NCBI GenBank assembly: GCA_903918675.1
Contig: CAIXFE010000030.1
Coordinates: 1 to 55,884, forward strand
DNA from: an uncultured bacterium
Lineage (GTDB): Bacteria > Patescibacteriota > Gracilibacteria > Absconditabacterales > Absconditicoccaceae
Direction: 5' to 3'
DNA: 55,884 bases
Position numbers and translations under genes: made by a program
Shown here: positions 1-10,591 of the stretch, piece after piece
How positions within the stretch are numbered: position 1 is the stretch's first letter
How the letters are laid out: every line of letters begins with the position of its first letter
The notes under the pieces: model-generated
What the model was told of the DNA's origin: nothing
Database searches by the model: none
What the model saw: the letters and a program-made list of their open reading frames with translations, nothing else

Positions 1-151
1 AAACACATACAAGAATACATAGATGATTAGCTAGAACCGAGAAAGTTAAACTATGTTTTGAATTCTTATCACGTACGATAAAATAATCCACCCGTTTTTG
101 TCTCTAAAAAACCCACCCCTTTTTGTCCACTATACCTATTTCTCCCTTCAA

Positions 152-181
152 AAAAATCTCCAGATCGTTCCGGAGATTTTT
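152..181. terminator. Bidirectional terminator after clpC
   Basis: AAATCTCC (154-161) pairs with GGAGATTT (172-179) across a 10-nt loop, with A and T runs on the outer sides, so it can end transcription on either strand. It lies about 50 bp past the TAG of the minus-strand clpC gene, where that operon should end. Confidence 0.75.
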
Positions 182-230
182 GTTTATGTGGATCCCGGTT
201 GCAAAGCTTGAGGCCGGAATGACAAATAGG

Positions 231-2819
231 CTAGACTTTCTTAGCATCAAGGATCTTCTTAATGAGGACCGGCTCAACTTCGTCTTGGATATATCTCTCT
301 ACAGGACGTGCTCAATATTGAGGATCGTAAATTTTCTCGATAATCTCTTTTATCTTCTTGTCACTAAACTTTGGCAACTGTACATCTGAGCCAGCCTTCC
401 ACGTAGCGAGAAATTGATCTAATTTCGTCTTCAATATCTTCACTAGGATCGGTTTATCCAGATGTCTGAAGATGATTTTGTAATCTATCCTATTCAACAA
501 TTCTGGTGATAAGGTACTTTTCATCTCTTCAAATACTTTTTCTTTTACAGACTCGAAATCCATATCTACTACTTTCTTTCCCTCATCATTACCCATAGAG
601 AATCCGATGCGAGATTGTTTTTTGACAAATTCTTCTGATCAAATATTTGACGTCATGATGATGATAGTATTTTTGAAATCGATCCATCTGCCTTTGGCAT
701 CTTTCAGATGTCCTTCATCTAATATTTGCAACATGATATTCAATACATCAGGAGCGGCTTTTTCTATCTCATCAAATAAGATGACTGAGTAAGGTTTTCT
801 TCTCACTGCTTCGGTGAGGCCACCTCCCTCATCATACCCCACGTATCCAGCTGGCGAACCGATCAATTTAGAGACAGAATATTTTTCCATAAATTCAGAC
901 ATATCTATCCTGATCAGAGCATTTTCATCTCAGAAATAATCTCTGGCAATCAATTTAGCTAAGTACGTTTTCCCGACACCACTAGGTCCGAGGAAAAGGA
1001 ATGAACCGATAGGTTTATTTTTGGGAACGACAGAAAGTCTGCTTCTCGTGAGCGTTTTGACTACCGCTTCTACGGCTTCATCTTGCCCGATAATGTTCGT
1101 TTTGAGGTCGGCGTCTAGTCTTCTGAGTTTGGTGATTTCATCTTCATTCACGATATGCGTAGGGATCCCTGTCTTATCGGCAAGGACATTTCCGATATCT
1201 TTGGCATCGATCAGTGGTCTGAGATGAGTAGGGACATTTTTCTGTACTCTGATTTTCTGCATCTCTATCTTGATCTGTTCTTCCTTATCTTTGAGCTCAG
1301 CAGCACCGAAATAATCTTGTTTCTCTATAGATTCTTCGATCTTTTTCTGGAGCTTGCTCAGGGTGTCTTCATATTTTTTATAGTCAGCATCAGTATCGAG
1401 TTTTTGATTCATGGTGGATTTTCTTGCGGCAGCCTCATCGATGATATCCAGCGCCTTATCTGGCAAATACTTATTCATCATATATCTCCTAGAGAGATTC
1501 ATGGCTGCTTCCAATGCTTCATCCAGCAATTGCACTCCATGAAAATCTTCGTACACTTGTTTCAATCCTTTCAAGATGCCCATCGTCGCTTCAGGATCAG
1601 GTTCGTTAATTACGACTTCCTGAAATCTTCTCTTGAGCGCCGCGTCTTTCTCGATGTGTTTCTGATATTCGTTGAATGTCGTTGCCCCGATCAATTTAAT
1701 TTTCCCTCTTGATAAGAGTGGCTTGATCATCTGCGCGGCATCGTTATTTTCTGCACCACCAGCTCCGATGATGGTATGGATCTCATCGATAAACATGATG
1801 ATATTATTCATCGGATCCATCGCTTCTTCCAGGATAGATTTCATCCTTGCTTCAAATTCACCTCTATACTTCGTCCCTGCGACCAGGGTCCCCATGTCCA
1901 ATAAAAATATCCTTTTATTTTTCAATTTATCAGGAACTTCATCACGAGCGATCCTTTGTGCCAATCCTTCTACCACGGCAGTCTTTCCGACGCCGGCTTC
2001 TCCCAAGAGGAGGGGATTGTTCTTGTTTTTTCTCAGCAACGTATAAATGATCTGATTGATTTCATTTGCTCTTCCGATGATCGGATCAATCAAGCCATCT
2101 TTTACCTCTTTAGTAAGATCAGTACCAAAGTATTCTATTGTTAATTTTTTTTCGTCTTTTTTGCCGCCTTTCTCTGCCTCCGCAGTAGAGACGTCCTTGT
2201 TTTCCATGATTTCGCTATCGACAGCGTCCAAAAGCATATTGATGTCGCTAGCTTCCTTGAGGTTTTCTAAGTTCATCGTTTCGATTGTTTTAGGATCTAA
2301 ATGAAATACTGCTAGTATTTTACTCAAGATCTCCAAAAAAGCAAATAAGCCATGCTGCTGTACGAGGGGGTTGCGAATGATGTTTTCACAGCTTCTCAAT
2401 GCCCTTTTGAGGTCTACTCCGACCTCCTGTAAGTGCTGGGTACATGAGCTGGACAAATCACAAAATGATATATAAAACAGGATTCATAAGTCCAGTTTGG
2501 CTGTTCCATCCGCGAGGATCTTCCCTACACGGTCGGAGAGCTTTTTCCCGAGACGAAGTTTTTTCTCTTCCATAAAGATGATAGTATCATCTTCTAGGTG
2601 GTATTTCCTCTCCATCTCTCATGTACAAAGTTCCCCATGAGGCAATCCCATGACACTTTGAAATTCTCCTGATAGATCATGCTGTTTGATAAAGTTGCAT
2701 ACTCCGAAGAAGATATCATCTCCCCTTATAGTTCTCTGGTCTGTGCGTGATGCAAGTCTATTTGCATGTTTGAGACCGGAGATTGCCTGAGCAGTAAAGA
2801 CATCTATCTGAGGATGCAT
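231..2819 (-). CDS. clpC: ClpC-type AAA+ protease ATPase
   Basis: ATP-dependent unfoldase of the Clp family, expected to feed substrates to ClpP in the cytoplasm. It has 862 residues, starting at ATG 2819 and ending with TAG at 231-233. Order: N-terminal Clp_N repeat region (about 1-110), first AAA module with Walker A GEAGVGKT (near residue 270), a UVR-type middle segment ([20 protein letters not shown]) typical of ClpC, and a second AAA module with GPSGVGKT (near 610) and the MTSNIGS and [10 protein letters not shown] motifs. The frame carries five TGA codons, at 2619, 2484, 930, 639 and 312. Those at 930 (YF-G-DE) and 639 (SNI-G-SE) sit on glycines conserved in ClpB/ClpC, and the last lies in the conserved C-terminal GARP motif. 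With the standard code the gene would be five or six fragments. No clpP is in the window. Confidence 0.95.
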
Positions 2820-3115
2820 AGGCTTCGCAGTTGAAAGTTAAAAGTTGAAAGTTGAAAGTTGTGATTTTGTCATTCCGGTCTGAAGGAGAAGGCTACCATT
2901 TTGTCCAGTAGTATGGAAACTCTGTGCTTTGGGAATCATTGAGTACGCGGCCCTGTATACCTTTAGCAGGAAGGCGGTGAAAACTAGTTCTCCACCAGCA
3001 AGGCCTCGATTGCGAAGCAGTATTTTCTTCGCTACTACAGTATATGCTTTTTTCTTAAAAATTCAATCCTGAAAATCTACATCCCCACCAAAATATCATG
3101 ATTATTTCAAATGGC
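2820..3115. other. Intergenic tract with repeats and hairpins, no gene seen
   Basis: The left part is a gttgaaa-type short tandem (about 2831-2860). The right part contains a perfect 6-bp hairpin, GCGAAG (3012-3017) with CTTCGC (3027-3032), and a weaker GGCGGTG/CCACC pairing upstream. I looked for SRP RNA, tmRNA and RNase P signatures and did not recognise one. A structured RNA is possible but unproven. Confidence 0.3.
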
Positions 3116-3143
3116 TTGACTTCTAATATAAGAAATATATAAA
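3116..3143 (+). promoter_or_regulatory. Putative sigma70-type promoter
   Basis: TTGACT (3116-3121), a 16-bp spacer and TATAAA (3138-3143) lie 37 bp before the ATG of the 120-residue protein. The preceding context ggcttgact recurs at 3621 upstream of the next small gene, which suggests a shared upstream element. Confidence 0.55.
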
Positions 3144-3180
3144 AATAAAAATCAAAAAAATTAATTTAAAATACAAATTT

Positions 3181-3543
3181 ATGATACCACTAGTAACAAT
3201 TAAATGCATGACTCCAAACGGTGCAATTGCACCTGATGGAACAAAAATGTGCGTCGAGATCTCTTACCCAAAAGGCGGAGGAAACACCAAACAATTCGAC
3301 TTCTTCATCATCGAAGAAGGGTTCAAAGGTGACCTTAAAGTGTCTTACAATATGCCTACTGAGATAGGAGGGAGAGAAAGACAAACGCGTCTGCAGATAA
3401 CACAGTGCGTTAGAAACCTAAAAAAGGGGACATCATCTCCTAGTGATTCATTTCAGAAATTCCTCGAAATCAAAGGGATTGTCGAAGCCGCAGCTTTCCT
3501 TGCTGCGTTCGAAGAATGGGTACAAAAAGAAAGTAAGGGGTAG
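3181..3543 (+). CDS. Hypothetical protein, 120 aa
   Basis: An intact ORF ending in TAG with no TGA codon. I do not recognise the family. The N-terminal half is rich in predicted beta strand and glycine (SYPKGGGNTKQF). The C-terminal half looks helical (FLEIKGIVEAAAFLAAFEEW). There is no signal peptide or membrane segment. It has its own promoter-like sequence and a hairpin downstream, so it is probably monocistronic. Codon use resembles the neighbours. It is most likely a real small cytoplasmic protein. Confidence 0.7.
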   Translation: MIPLVTIKCMTPNGAIAPDGTKMCVEISYPKGGGNTKQFDFFIIEEGFKGDLKVSYNMPTEIGGRERQTRLQITQCVRNLKKGTSSPSDSFQKFLEIKGIVEAAAFLAAFEEWVQKESKG

Positions 3544-3571
3544 GTCCCCGAGTATTAACAATTTTAACGGC

Positions 3572-3600
3572 GAGCCTCTTCATAGGGGGCTCTGCTTTGT
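3572..3600 (+). terminator. Possible terminator hairpin
   Basis: GAGCC (3572-3576) pairs with GGCTC (3588-3592), followed by a short T-rich stretch (tgctttgtta). It lies 29 bp past the stop of the 120-residue gene. The U tract is weak, so this is a moderate call. Confidence 0.45.
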
Positions 3601-3623
3601 TATAAGAAAAACTTCTTAATGGC

Positions 3624-3651
3624 TTGACTTTGTAAAAAATATAAGTAACTT
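3624..3651 (+). promoter_or_regulatory. Putative promoter, weak -10
   Basis: TTGACT (3624-3629) in the same ggcttgact context as the box at 3116. The best -10 at 16-bp spacing is the poor TAACTT (3646-3651). The repeat of the -35 context upstream of two adjacent small genes is the main support. Confidence 0.35.
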
Positions 3652-3677
3652 AGTCAGTAAGTATTTATTTATTAAAA

Positions 3678-3923
3678 ATGATAGAGATGGAAACAGAAGA
3701 AATGAATTTAGGAGGAGAGAATAGTGTTGTTTTAGATGAAGATAACGGTTTGAATCAACAAGATGTCCGTGGGCAAGATTCCATAGAAATAAAAAAAACA
3801 GAAAAGAAAAATAACAAACTCTCCAGGGATTTAATGGATATGATGAGAACATTCCATAATGACAATCCATATAACCCAAAGCCCTATTTGCTTGAACTGT
3901 TAGAGTCAAAAGGGAAGAACTAA
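3678..3923 (+). CDS. Small acidic hypothetical protein, 81 aa
   Basis: Ends in TAA and has no TGA codon. The N-terminal 40 residues are strongly acidic and polar (METEEMNLGGENSVVLDEDN). A lysine-rich segment follows (KKTEKKNNKLSRD), then a short C-terminal helix-like region with a NPYNPKPY turn. No known domain is recognised. Transcription probably starts from the ggcttgact-type box about 50 bp upstream. The composition suggests a mostly disordered protein. Confidence 0.6.
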   Translation: MIEMETEEMNLGGENSVVLDEDNGLNQQDVRGQDSIEIKKTEKKNNKLSRDLMDMMRTFHNDNPYNPKPYLLELLESKGKN

Positions 3924-4082
3924 TTCAAAAATATTCTAACATTAAAAAGTTTTCGAAAAATATCCTTTGATCTTTTCTAGGCAGAGGATTTTTTATTATA
4001 AGAAAAAATTTTATTGTAATCCTTGCGTGAATAGCTAATCTCAACATACAACTTTACCAGACTTTATTTCTTATCTGAGACG

Positions 4083-5219
4083 ATGCTTTGATTCCTCAAA
4101 TCTCTCTTCACTCCAAACATCAAACCGATGAATGTCATCTCCATACATAAGAAAGCCATCCTCAGTAATTATGATTTCCTCCAAACCCTCCAGCCTCATG
4201 CTGAGATATTTCCCGTCCTCAAATCCAATGCCTACGGCCACGGCCTCAAACAGATGGTTAAAATTTTGAGAAAAACTGATGCGCCCTATCTCGTCGTAGA
4301 TAGCTTCCCAGAATATCAGATCGTCAAAAAATATAGCAACAAACAGATCTTACTGCTCTGAGAAACTCTGCTAGAAAATTATAGAAATTTTAATTTCCAT
4401 AGAGTGACGTTTTGTGTATATAATAAAAAGACTATTACGACACTGGGAGAGATAGGCAAAGACATCAACGTCCACCTGTTCTTCAATACGGGCATGAATA
4501 GAGAAGGGATCCAAGAAGATCAGCTCGTCGATATCTTAGAAGAGATCAAAAAATTCCCCACCATCACGGTCGAGGGAGTGATGTCTCATCTCTATAGCGC
4601 TGACGAGATTGAATACGATGGGATCGAGGAGCAGATCAAAAAATTTAGGACGATGTATTATAAGTTAGTAGATTATGGGCATGCTCCGACCTGGAGGCAT
4701 ATCGGCAATAGCGCAGGGATATTTAAGATCAATGACGATTTTTTCAATGCGTTCAGACCAGGAATATCGCTCTATGGGTACAGTCCATTTGCATCACATG
4801 CGCCCTTACATAAAAAAGCGAAACCACTCAAGCCAGCATTATCCGTGAGCTCCAGAGTGATCTCTACTCAGATTGCACGGCCAGGAGAAGGAGTAAGTTA
4901 CAATCATACCTATAAACCTTATGATAGAGAACTCTGTGCGACGATCCCTTTTGGCTACGGAGAAGGACTTCCCAGAGCAGCTTCAGGGAAGCTCATGATG
5001 AAATGTGGGAGGCAGTGGATCAAACAGATCGGGACCATTTGCATGAATTTATGCACCTGCAAATCAGATGCCGAGGTCGCTATCGGAGATAAAGTAGAGA
5101 TCATTAGCAACGCTCCCGATGCCAAAAATAGCATGGACCAATTAGCCCAAGCAAGCGAAACCATCGTCTATGAATGCTTGGTGAGATTGGATAAAAGTAT
5201 AAGGAGAGAAATCATCTAG
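4083..5219 (+). CDS. alr: Alanine racemase
   Basis: PLP-dependent interconversion of L- and D-alanine for peptidoglycan. It has 378 residues from ATG 4083, or 363 from ATG 4128. The upstream start is preferred because MLG-FLKSLF continues in frame and gives an N-terminus like other CPR racemases; no clear ribosome binding site decides this. The PLP lysine is in PVLKSNAYGHG. Downstream come the barrel, the HIGNSAGIF region, and the C-terminal domain with GVSYNHTY (the other catalytic base region) and TICMN. TGA at 4359 (QILLL-G-ET) joins two fragments in the same frame. It ends in TAG. The neighbours are a small unknown gene and a ZIP transporter. Confidence 0.93.
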
Positions 5220-5235
5220 GAAGATTGAGCCATTG

Positions 5236-5320
5236 AAGTCTGCCCTAGCAGACTATTGAGAAATTGAGGAATTACAATCTCTCAATCCTCAATCTCTCAA
5301 TCCTCAATCTCTCAATCCTC
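5236..5320 (+). repeat. Hairpin plus three 15-bp tandem repeats
   Basis: GTCTGC (5238-5243) pairs with GCAGAC (5248-5253), a small hairpin after alr. It is followed by three copies of aatctctcaatcctc (about 5276-5320). The period is a multiple of three, and the tract is open in frame with the ZIP gene downstream (encoding LSILN repeats). It could be read as an N-terminal extension, but I treat it as spacer. Confidence 0.6.
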
Positions 5321-5341
5321 AATTTTATATCAAGTCATCCC

Positions 5342-6091
5342 ATGTCCCAAATTCGACTCTATTCATTAATAAGTGTCCTCATTGTGAGCTCAATTTCTCT
5401 GATCGGTGTCATCACCTTGGGGATCCAGTTAGAAAATCTCAAAAAGATTTTACTCTATTTCGTCAGCTTCTCGACAGGGGCATTGTTTGGTGATGTCTTC
5501 ATCCATCTCATTCCTCAAACTGTAGTCCATGGTGTCATGAGCATCCAGACTTCCTTATTTATTTTATGAGGAATCCTTTTTGGTCTGATCACGGAGAAGG
5601 TCATCCATCGAAATCACTGCCATATGCCGATCACCAAGACGCATGTCCATCCTTTCGCCATCATGAATATGATCGGTGATGTGGTCCACAATTTGATCGA
5701 TGGATTGATCATCGGAGCGAGTTATATCGCAAGTTTGCCGGTAGGGATTGCGACGACCATCGCGATCGTCTTCCATGAAATCCCACATGAGATGGGCAAT
5801 TTCGGCATCTTGTTGCATGGAGGATTTTCTAAGAAAAAAGCCTTGCTTGTAAATTTCTTGACCGCATTGGCTGCGATAGCAGGGACGGTAATTGCAATAT
5901 TAGTCAGCACGTATGTAAGCAATATAACATCTTATCTGATCCCATTCGCCGCAGGATCGCTCATCTATATTGCGGGTTCGGATCTCATCCCAGAGCTCCA
6001 CAAAGAAACCAAAATTTCCAAGACGCTCCGACAATTACTTTTCTTCCTTTTGGGTATCGGTATCATGATGCTGCTTCTCGTGGTAGGATAG
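5342..6091 (+). CDS. ZIP-family divalent metal transporter
   Basis: Membrane importer for zinc, iron or related ions. It has 249 residues, ATG 5342 to TAG. About eight hydrophobic segments are visible. The signature metal-binding helices are present: HNLIDG (TM4) and HEIPHEMGNFG (TM5). A histidine-rich loop (HRNHCHMPITKTHVHP) lies between TM3 and TM4, as expected for ZIP. TGA at 5567 encodes a glycine at the start of a TM helix (LFIL-G-GILFG). The upstream in-frame repeat region could extend the N-terminus by 26 residues, but the ATG at 5342 immediately precedes the first TM and fits better. Ion specificity cannot be told. Confidence 0.92.
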
Positions 6092-6156
6092 GATTAAAAG
6101 ATTGCAGATTGTAAATTGCAGATTTTTCGTATAATATATTTTTAAAATGATACTCA

Positions 6157-6798
6157 TTAATACATAAGAAAAATTACGCTCTTTATCTTGCTGCAATATG
6201 CAGGGATGAGAAGGAGCGTAATTCAATGTTTATTGGATTTTTTCATAGCCATTTTTTTCTTGATTTTTGTCCGAAGGACAAATCTTAGAAATGGTCGTTT
6301 CCCTAAAATGGTTAAAGGAACAACTAGACAGAAGATAAATGACGAAATACATGCTGCAGTGATCGCAGTGAACATGTTTCTCGTCAATAATTCTGCCTGA
6401 GCGGCCTCTCCAAAGCACGTCAAGGTAAGGTCTTTTATCCATCTTGCAACTTCAGGTTGTGATATTATCCACAACCTAAATAGATAGCTAGATAAAAAAA
6501 CTCCCCAATAGGCTAAAAGGAATCCGACGTACCTCATCAGATACGAAAAGAATCTATTTATATGTTTGCCGTTAGCATAGCATATAATCTCTTTATCGTG
6601 ACCCATGATTATCTTCTGATAAACTGCACTCAGTGCATATTCCGTCGAGAAGGCTAGGGCTTGAAAAAATCCTACCGTTACTATTGGGAATCCAAAAACC
6701 CAATAATGAACGCAACCCATAATGACGTTCTCAATGAGCGCCAACCATTGGGTTGTCCTTTTGAAAGGGATCAAAACCCCCTTTTTGAGTTTTTTCAT
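6157..6798 (-). CDS. Multi-pass membrane protein, unknown function
   Basis: 213 residues. It begins KKLKKGVLIPFKRTT and contains about four hydrophobic helices, for example GCVHYWVFGFPIVTVGFF, VGFLLAYWGVFLSSYLF and ISSFIFCLVVPLTIL. The C-terminus is basic. A standard-code reading would stop at TGA 6223; with UGA = Gly it continues 22 residues to TAA 6157-6159. I do not recognise the family. It lies convergent to the ZIP gene. Its start is close to the divergent vanW-like promoter region, and an A-rich tract sits just upstream of the ATG. Confidence 0.75.
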
Positions 6799-6866
6799 TT
6801 TTTTTGTTTTTTTGAACTCTATCCTTCATGGGGTCAAAAGCAATAGCCATACTAAAGAAAAAATAA

Positions 6867-6894
6867 TTGTAATCGAGATGGGCTTATGTATGAT
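6867..6894 (+). promoter_or_regulatory. Putative promoter of vanW-like gene
   Basis: TTGTAA (6867-6872), a 16-bp spacer and TATGAT (6889-6894), about 30 bp before ATG 6924. The 16-bp spacing recurs in the other promoters of this window. Confidence 0.5.
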
Positions 6895-6923
6895 GATAAG
6901 CGTTTTATCTCTCCAATCCCATA

Positions 6924-7964
6924 ATGAGAAAGAGTGGACTTTTAGTCCTAGGAAGTGCCGTATTGCTTATCGCAGCTTACCTTTTGGTCGATGGGAGGAA
7001 TTTTGTCTCTAGCTCATTTTCATCTTCCAGCTGTCAGATCCAGAAGCAGTGAGCGTATTTCATCCTTTCTCAAGCATGTGTCCGCACAGATACGTTGCCC
7101 AAACTTTCTCTGCAAGAAACGGTAGATGCGGTGCGGGATGATATCATAGGGTTCCAAGATCTTTACGATACAGGGAGTCAATCATTTTCGTATCAGTGAA
7201 CGCAGCCGATCTTCAAAACCTCAGAAGAAGATCTTCTCTCGATCCTCCAAAAAGCCGATCCCAAGCAAGAAAAGATAGTCATCTCCAGAAAGCAACTCGC
7301 GCGTCACTCCATTCAGAAATTTATTTTTTACGTAGCAGACAAAGATATCTCTCAATTATGAAAATGTAGCAAAACGAATTATCTTCTTGCGCTTTCCAGC
7401 GTAGATCATCTGCTCCTGCAGCCGGGAGCGACATTCAATCTCAATCAGAAGCTCATCCATCTCCAAGGCTATTGTTCCGGACTCTCAGGTGAAGACCGTA
7501 TGTTCTACGGGGGAGTGTGTGGGGTCAGTTCTCTACTCTTCAGGATTTCATTACTTCAACCCGATATCCAGATCATCCAAAGATATCCTCATAGCGAATG
7601 GTATACGATCTATTATGGTGACACAGTCGAAGGCGACGATGCCGCTGTGATCGAGATGAGGAAACAATTTGAGATAAAGAATACGGGTGCGACTCCGATC
7701 TATTTTAGATCCAAGAATATCGGGACCAGAACCTACGCAGCATTCATCATCCCTGGGAAAGTAGATAAGATCGTCTCTATTTCCAAGGTTTGGAAGTCCC
7801 AGATGCAAGTGACGCTGACGCAAAAAATATATCAACTTGTCTGGTGAACACAGAAAGGATATGCTGAAGACCTTTCACGTGCGCAGGGATTTAGTACGGG
7901 GGATTTACTAGGGACTACCACATTTTCTTCATCGTATACGAAAAAGAATAGCGAATCGAGATAG
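6924..7964 (+). CDS. VanW-like secreted or anchored protein
   Basis: 346 residues, ATG 6924 to TAG 7962-7964, joined through four TGA codons. The N-terminus is a signal anchor (SGLLVLGSAVLLIAAYLLV). The C-terminal half (from about residue 165) matches the VanW family: a PGATFNLN strand, GGVCGVSSLLF (usual form GGGxCQxS), the YPHSEWYTIYY segment, and the ENTGATPIYF-like segment seen here as KNTGATPIYF. VanW proteins are associated with cell-wall modification, but their reaction is unknown, so no enzymatic role is claimed. In a standard reading only the last third is visible. The catalytic-looking cysteine is retained. It stands alone between divergent and convergent genes. Confidence 0.85.
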
Positions 7965-8194
7965 TTTTGAAGGGAGTGTAGAGTTCAGAATGCAGAGTGT
8001 AGAATTATAAAAGAGAGATCAGCTAGATCGAAGTACCCCCTTTATCGGACTGAAAGGAATCCCGTTAGGGAAAAGGGGGACCTGCCTGCCGGCAGGCAGG
8101 GGTAGTCCGGTAATTACAGGACTGGGGGATTTGACTAAAAAGACTAATCTAAAATTCTTAATTTGTTTTGGTAATTTGAATATTTGTAAATTGG
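7965..8194. repeat. Spacer with GC-rich 20-bp palindrome
   Basis: The perfect palindrome CCTGCCTGCCGGCAGGCAGG lies at 8081-8100, flanked by ccccctttatcgg and aaaaggggg-type sequence like that near 14400. Relatives of this palindrome occur at 14484, 18192, 28140, 37171, 37700 and 48240, three of them inside coding sequence. No gene is seen in this spacer. Confidence 0.85.
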
Positions 8195-8764
8195 TTAATT
8201 TTTCTTCAAAACATAGATCACTCTCTCAATATCTCCTTCCCCAAGACGGTAGAGATGTTCGTGAATCAACTTCAGTTTATATTCCTTACATAACTTCACA
8301 AGATCCTTTTTCTCTTCCTCCGAGACCTGTTTGTACAACACCAGGTGGCCTCACTTTTTGATCAGATGATACGACCAAGGGATAATCTTATCTACATAGC
8401 CGACGGCTCTGGCAGTGACGACATCAAAACTTCCTTCATAGTCTTCACTCCTGGTCCGGATGGCGTGAGCGTTGGAGATTTCAAGTTCTTTGATCAACTG
8501 ATTGACCGCCTCTACTTTCTTCTTCCTCGCATCGATCCCGATGAAATGGACCTGGGGATAACTCATCGCTAGCGGAAGGAGTGGGAATCCTCATCAGGTC
8601 CCGATATCACACACGGTCCGATTAGCAGCCAGAGGAAGCACTTTCTCCAATTCCAAGGAATCTAAGATATGCTTCTGATATACGCCATCATACTCCCTGA
8701 TGGACGATAAGTTCAGTTGAGAATTGAGTTTTAAAAAGGAATTGATTAAGTTGTCCCACTTCAT
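8195..8764 (-). CDS. rsmG: 16S rRNA m7G527 methyltransferase
   Basis: SAM-dependent methylation of G527 in 16S rRNA (RsmG/GidB). It has 189 residues, ATG 8764 to TAA 8195-8197. The N-terminal SIREYDGVYQKHILDSL matches the family's LTaixd...HxxDSL motif. The SAM loop reads DIGTGGGFP, in which two consecutive TGA codons (8591-8593 and 8594-8596) encode conserved glycines. FIGIDARKKK and TARAVGYVDKI follow as expected. A further TGA at 8351 gives KKG-GHLVLYK. Full length is usually about 200-240 residues, so this is a compact version. It sits convergent to vanW across a repeat-filled spacer. Confidence 0.95.
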
Positions 8765-8830
8765 CTAGGGTTTTGCAATATAAAAGGTAAGGGTAGCTTC
8801 TGCTGGTAGGCTTGCATTTTTCTAGGAAAT

Positions 8831-9859
8831 ATGTATAAGAATCCTTGTTCCTATTTTTTTTTATGTCTAAAAATCCATGAGATGATAATAAGAAAAATTA
8901 GAAAAAATGGAATACTAAGTGGGAAGAAAATTATCAAACGAATTATCATTCTGTTGATCGTTTTGTTGATCATCAAAAGTATCCAATATATCAATAATAA
9001 GATAAACAATGATCATTCTCGTATCGTGAGCATGCAGGTAGGGGAGTCGGTAGCTTTCTCAGGATATCTCTCTGTGGACAATAATTTTCCTTATTATACT
9101 CATAGTATCATCGATACCGATGGCGACAAGATCTGACTCAAGAGCGCAACGATCAACCTCAATAAATATAAAGGGAAAGTAGAGATCGTGGGGAAGATAG
9201 AGAGATTTCTCAAACTGGTCCCCATAGTAGAAGTAGATACCATCAAGCTCCCCAATCAAGGACTGATCATCAAAAATAATATATACTATTTTACCAATGA
9301 CTTCTTGTATCTAGATTTCACCAATCAACCTCAGCTTTCTGCTGTGAAGTCCGGGAATGATGTGAATATCTTGTATGGAGACAATGTAGTGGTAAGTATT
9401 GAACGCTTCTTTTGTGGAGCAGTAGTCAAGAGACAAGATTGTACGGCGCTGATCGGAGATTACCAAACTACGCAGAAAGATAATTTTGATTCCCTTTGGG
9501 GCTATACCTTTTATAGACATGGGACAGGGATTCGGACTGCCTTTGATGGAGATCTCTATGGTTATGTTTTCAAAAATATCGATGATACCATGATGACCAA
9601 TCTTTCCAATATGATCAGGATCGTAAATAAGGATTTTATACTAGCAAATAAGATGGCAGATATTCGTAAAAACTGTTCCGACCAGCAAAATTATCTGCAA
9701 TCCATCAGTGATGCCAAATTGAGATATGCCGATCCTAAAGCGCTCACACTTTTACTTACAGGAGAAAGCAATACCCAGACCCCAGCTGCTTGTACAATCG
9801 TTTTTGCTCCCTGGAATTCATGGGCAGTCACCAGCGCAAAGTTTTCCCTTGGTAAATAA
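8831..9859 (+). CDS. Membrane-anchored hypothetical protein, 342 aa
   Basis: A single N-terminal TM segment (IIILLIVLLIIKSI) is followed by a large, probably extracytoplasmic domain rich in beta strands. TGA at 9134 (GDKI-G-LKSA) is read as Gly. Several cysteines (CGAVVKRQDC, NCSDQ, AACT) could form disulfides outside the cell. The ATG at 8882 is a plausible alternative start, giving the TM a shorter lead-in. I recognise no family. A bidirectional terminator follows directly, so the gene is probably its own transcript. Confidence 0.7.
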
Positions 9860-9878
9860 GAAGATTCTACGATATATA

Positions 9879-9909
9879 CAAAAAATCGTCCGATCAGGGC
9901 GATTTTTTA
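9879..9909. terminator. Bidirectional terminator
   Basis: AAAAATCG (9881-9888) pairs with CGATTTTTT (9900-9908), with additional TCC/GGG inner pairing and T runs on both strands. It separates the convergent 342-residue gene and greA. Confidence 0.8.
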
Positions 9910-9930
9910 TTATTTGCAATGAACTTATGA

Positions 9931-10431
9931 TTAATTTATCTCCAATATTTTGATCTCCTTTTTCCCAGTTGCTAACCTCATTTTCACTATATCGCCTTTC
10001 TTTTTGCCTCTGATAGCGATACCCATAGGAGACTCGAAAGATATTTTAATTCCATCCTTGATCGCTTTGATACTAGGATCAAAATCCAAAGCTGTTTCTC
10101 AGGTCCCCACAATAGTGACGATAAATTTCCCATCATCTTCGATGGAAAGAGTTACCGTTGTTCAGTAATCTACCGTTTTATCTCCTTTTCCCTTAGTTTC
10201 TTCCTTGATGATCTCCACGTTTTCTATAAGGGAATTGATTTCCGCTATCCTAGAATTGATGAAGTCTTTATCTTCCAATGCGGATTTGTATTCGAAGTTC
10301 TCAGAAAGATCTCCCATGGCTTTGGCTTCTCCAAGCCTTTCTAGCACTTTAGGGAGCTTGTCCTTTTTGAGCTCATTCAGCTCTTGCAATAGCTCTTCGT
10401 ATCACTCTTTGGTAAGAAAGTTTCTTTTCAT
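9931..10431 (-). CDS. greA: Transcription elongation factor GreA
   Basis: Rescues backtracked RNA polymerase by stimulating transcript cleavage. It has 166 residues, ATG 10431 to TAA. The N-terminal coiled coil begins MKRNFLTKE-G-YEELLQEL, with TGA on the conserved TxEGY glycine. The acidic tip is within AMGDLSENFEYKSA (the hallmark DLSENxEY). The C-terminal FKBP-like domain ends with SPMGIAIRGKKKGD, as in the family. Further TGA codons precede TTVTL and ETALDF. Length is normal for GreA. Confidence 0.96.
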
Positions 10432-10591
10432 AGAAGTAGATTAAAGATTAAAGATGATTAGTTTATTAGCGGGGTAGTTTGTTAGATGTTTAGTTTTTTA
10501 GCGGGTTAGATGGTTAGTCTTTTAGATGGTTAGGCCTAAGCACCTAAACTTCTAAGCACCTAAACCTCTAAGCACCTAAACCTCTAAGCAC
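10432..10591. repeat. Short tandem repeats (gttag / ctaagcacctaaac)
   Basis: The left part carries degenerate gtttagc/ggttag repeats. Four copies of about 15 bp, ctaagcacctaaacc, run from about 10537 to 10591. The same words recur at about 16400-16440 and 40555-40600. No coding signal is seen. Confidence 0.8.

Noticed and set aside
231-2819. Several truncated clp pseudogenes or frameshifts
   Set aside because: All fragments lie in one frame and are separated only by TGA codons on conserved glycines, so the gene is intact under code 25.
2880-3060. SRP RNA, tmRNA or RNase P RNA
   Set aside because: gcaggaaggcgg faintly recalls the SRP tip, but the conserved flanking bases are absent, and no tmRNA or RNase P core motif is found.
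5264-5341. N-terminal extension of the ZIP transporter (LSILN repeats)
   Set aside because: The frame is open, but it is a 15-bp tandem repeat starting at TTG; the ATG at 5342 directly before the first TM is the simpler start.
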